DNA from: JBCDBY01 sp039182715 | Lineage (GTDB): Bacteria > Planctomycetota > PLA2 | Length of the DNA stretch: 6,489 nucleotides | NCBI GenBank assembly: GCA_039182715.1 | Contig: JBCDBY010000269.1 | Coordinates: 1 to 6,489 of the forward strand | Direction of reading: 5' to 3' | Part shown: positions 5,422 to 6,489 of the stretch, one piece after another | Position numbering within the stretch: the stretch's first letter is position 1 | Layout: each line of letters opens with the position of its first letter | Notes under the pieces: model-generated | What the model saw: the letters and a program-made list of their open reading frames with translations, nothing else | The model's database searches: none | What the model was told of the DNA's origin: nothing | Position numbers and translations under genes: made by a program

Positions 5422-6489
5422 CTACGTGGCGAGCAGACCGAGAGGCGCCATGTCGAAGCTGCGGCGGCCGGGCAGAACCATGTCGAGATCTCCCTCCGAG
5501 ATGCCGAACCAGCGCGCGAGATCCGCGAAGTAGCGGTCCTGCGGCGTCGTCGGCACGAGTCGGCCGCGCCCCATGTCGAGCGACGTGCCGAGCGCGAGCG
5601 TCGGGTACGCGCCGAAAACGCGCCCGCCGTTGACGGCGCCGCCCATCACGAACGCGTTGCCGCCCCATCCGTGGTCGGAGCCCTGCCCGTTCGAGCTCAG
5701 CGTCCGGCCGAAGTCGGAGATGGAGAAGGTCGTCACCTGGTCGGCGACGCCCATCGCGTCGAGCGCGGCCTGGAACTCCGCCAGCGCGGGGGCGAGCACG
5801 CCCAGGCGCTGCGCCAGCCCGGTGCGCAGCGAGATGTGATGGTCCCAGTCGCCGAGCCGCACGAAGAAGGTCTGTCGGCACTGGCCGAGCTGGCTGCGCG
5901 CGGCGATGGCGGTGGCGACCGCCTTGAGACTCTGGGAGAGCGGCGAGGGACCGAAGGGCGCGTTGGTCCCGCCACCCGCGACGAGCGCCTGGTCCACGAA
6001 CGCGCTCGTGTCGATCACGTTGCGCGTCGTCGCGCGAATCGACCGCTTCAGCAGGTTGCGGAGCTCGAGCGCCAGCTGCGAGTCGATCGCCTCGGTCGTG
6101 AGCTGGTCGATCGCCTCGTCGCCGCCGTAGCCCTCCAGTCTCGGCGCGCGCCCGTTGGGTCGGATCGTGTACGGAATCGCGCCGGTGCCCGTCTGCATCA
6201 CGTTGGTACCCCCGAGCGTGATGTTCATCGAGACGTCGGGACGCGTGTTGAGCGAACGCAGGACGTCCGCCATGCGGCCGAGCACGCCGGTGGTGATGCG
6301 ATCGCCGGCCACGCCGGTCTGCCACTGGGCCGCCTGGTCGACGTGCGAATAGAGTCCGAGCGGCAGCTTCGCGTTCTCCGCCTCGGCAGCGGTCGCGATG
6401 CCGTCGACCATGGTGCCGGTGTTCGCGACGAAGGCGAGCTTGGTCGCGTTGAACAGATCGCCCAGCGGCGCGGCCGCCTGGTGGATGCC
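5422..6489 (-). CDS. DUF1501 family protein, C-terminal part (5' end outside window)
   Basis: The frame ends at TAG (5422-5424) and stays open to the right edge, giving 355 residues without the N terminus. An ATG at 6411 is internal: the frame upstream of it reads as good DUF1501 sequence (APLGDLFNATKLAFVANTGT). Family marks in order are the GLYSHVDQAAQWQTG segment, GDWDHH (equivalent to the usual GGFDTH or GGWDHH), SDFGRTLSSNGQGSDHGWGG and VMGGAVNGGRVFG, and the closing TTPQDRYFADLARWFGIS helix. DUF1501 proteins have an alkaline-phosphatase-like fold and are usually exported, often by the Tat route. Their reaction is not established. The missing N terminus would carry any Tat signal. Proteins with the GWDHH/SDFGRTLxSNG pattern are, from memory, often encoded next to a DUF1800 gene, which would lie beyond the right edge. 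The gene is 50 bp upstream of the AAA+ gene on the same strand and may share its transcript. Confidence 0.93.
   Translation of the reverse strand, partial: GIHQAAAPLGDLFNATKLAFVANTGTMVDGIATAAEAENAKLPLGLYSHVDQAAQWQTGVAGDRITTGVLGRMADVLRSLNTRPDVSMNITLGGTNVMQTGTGAIPYTIRPNGRAPRLEGYGGDEAIDQLTTEAIDSQLALELRNLLKRSIRATTRNVIDTSAFVDQALVAGGGTNAPFGPSPLSQSLKAVATAIAARSQLGQCRQTFFVRLGDWDHHISLRTGLAQRLGVLAPALAEFQAALDAMGVADQVTTFSISDFGRTLSSNGQGSDHGWGGNAFVMGGAVNGGRVFGAYPTLALGTSLDMGRGRLVPTTPQDRYFADLARWFGISEGDLDMVLPGRRSFDMAPLGLLAT

Noticed and set aside
5372..6325. N-terminal extension of the AAA+ frame to a 767-residue protein
   Set aside because: The extra 318 residues are Arg/His/Ala-rich with no domain, overlap the well-supported DUF1501 gene on the same strand in another frame, and bypass the strong GGAGGG-GTG start.

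Overview
The window is GC-rich bacterial DNA (about two thirds G+C by eye) with tightly packed genes and no RNA gene, insertion sequence, CRISPR array or integrase. It suggests an environmental bacterium with a large, high-GC genome. LRR, TPR, AAA+ and DUF1501 proteins side by side are typical of Planctomycetota, Myxococcota and related uncultured lineages. The sequence alone does not settle the phylum.

Layout from left to right. (1) Positions 1-1146, + strand: the 3' part of a gene for a protein ending in four tandem repeats of about 75 residues (beta-rich, LPPGxY motif). Its 5' end lies outside the window. (2) A 23-bp gap between converging genes. (3) Positions 1170-2546, - strand: a membrane-anchored leucine-rich-repeat protein with about 13 repeats of 24 residues. 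(4) A 225-bp gap with no convincing gene. (5) Positions 2772-4025, - strand: a protein with six TPRs followed by about six membrane segments. (6) Positions 4022-5371, - strand: a three-TPR AAA+ ATPase of the Cdc48/VPS4-like classic clade. Its TGA stop overlaps the next gene's ATG (ATGA). (7) A 50-bp gap holding a perfect 7-bp-stem hairpin and a GGAGGG ribosome binding site. (8) Positions 5422-6489, - strand: the C-terminal 355 residues of a DUF1501 protein, running off the right edge.

DUF1501, AAA+ and TPR-membrane genes lie head to tail on the - strand and may be one transcript (DUF1501 -> AAA+ -> TPR-membrane). The AAA+ and TPR-membrane genes are the strongest functional unit: they are translationally coupled and both carry TPRs. 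The ATPase has all motor residues but no protease domain, and the partner has a TPR domain predicted to face the cytoplasm. The inferred picture is a membrane-recruited unfoldase or remodelling ATPase whose substrate is unknown. The LRR and 75-residue-repeat genes look like separate envelope or surface proteins with no visible link to that unit. No defence system or mobile element was seen. The AAA+/TPR-membrane pair is the best candidate for poorly described biology here.
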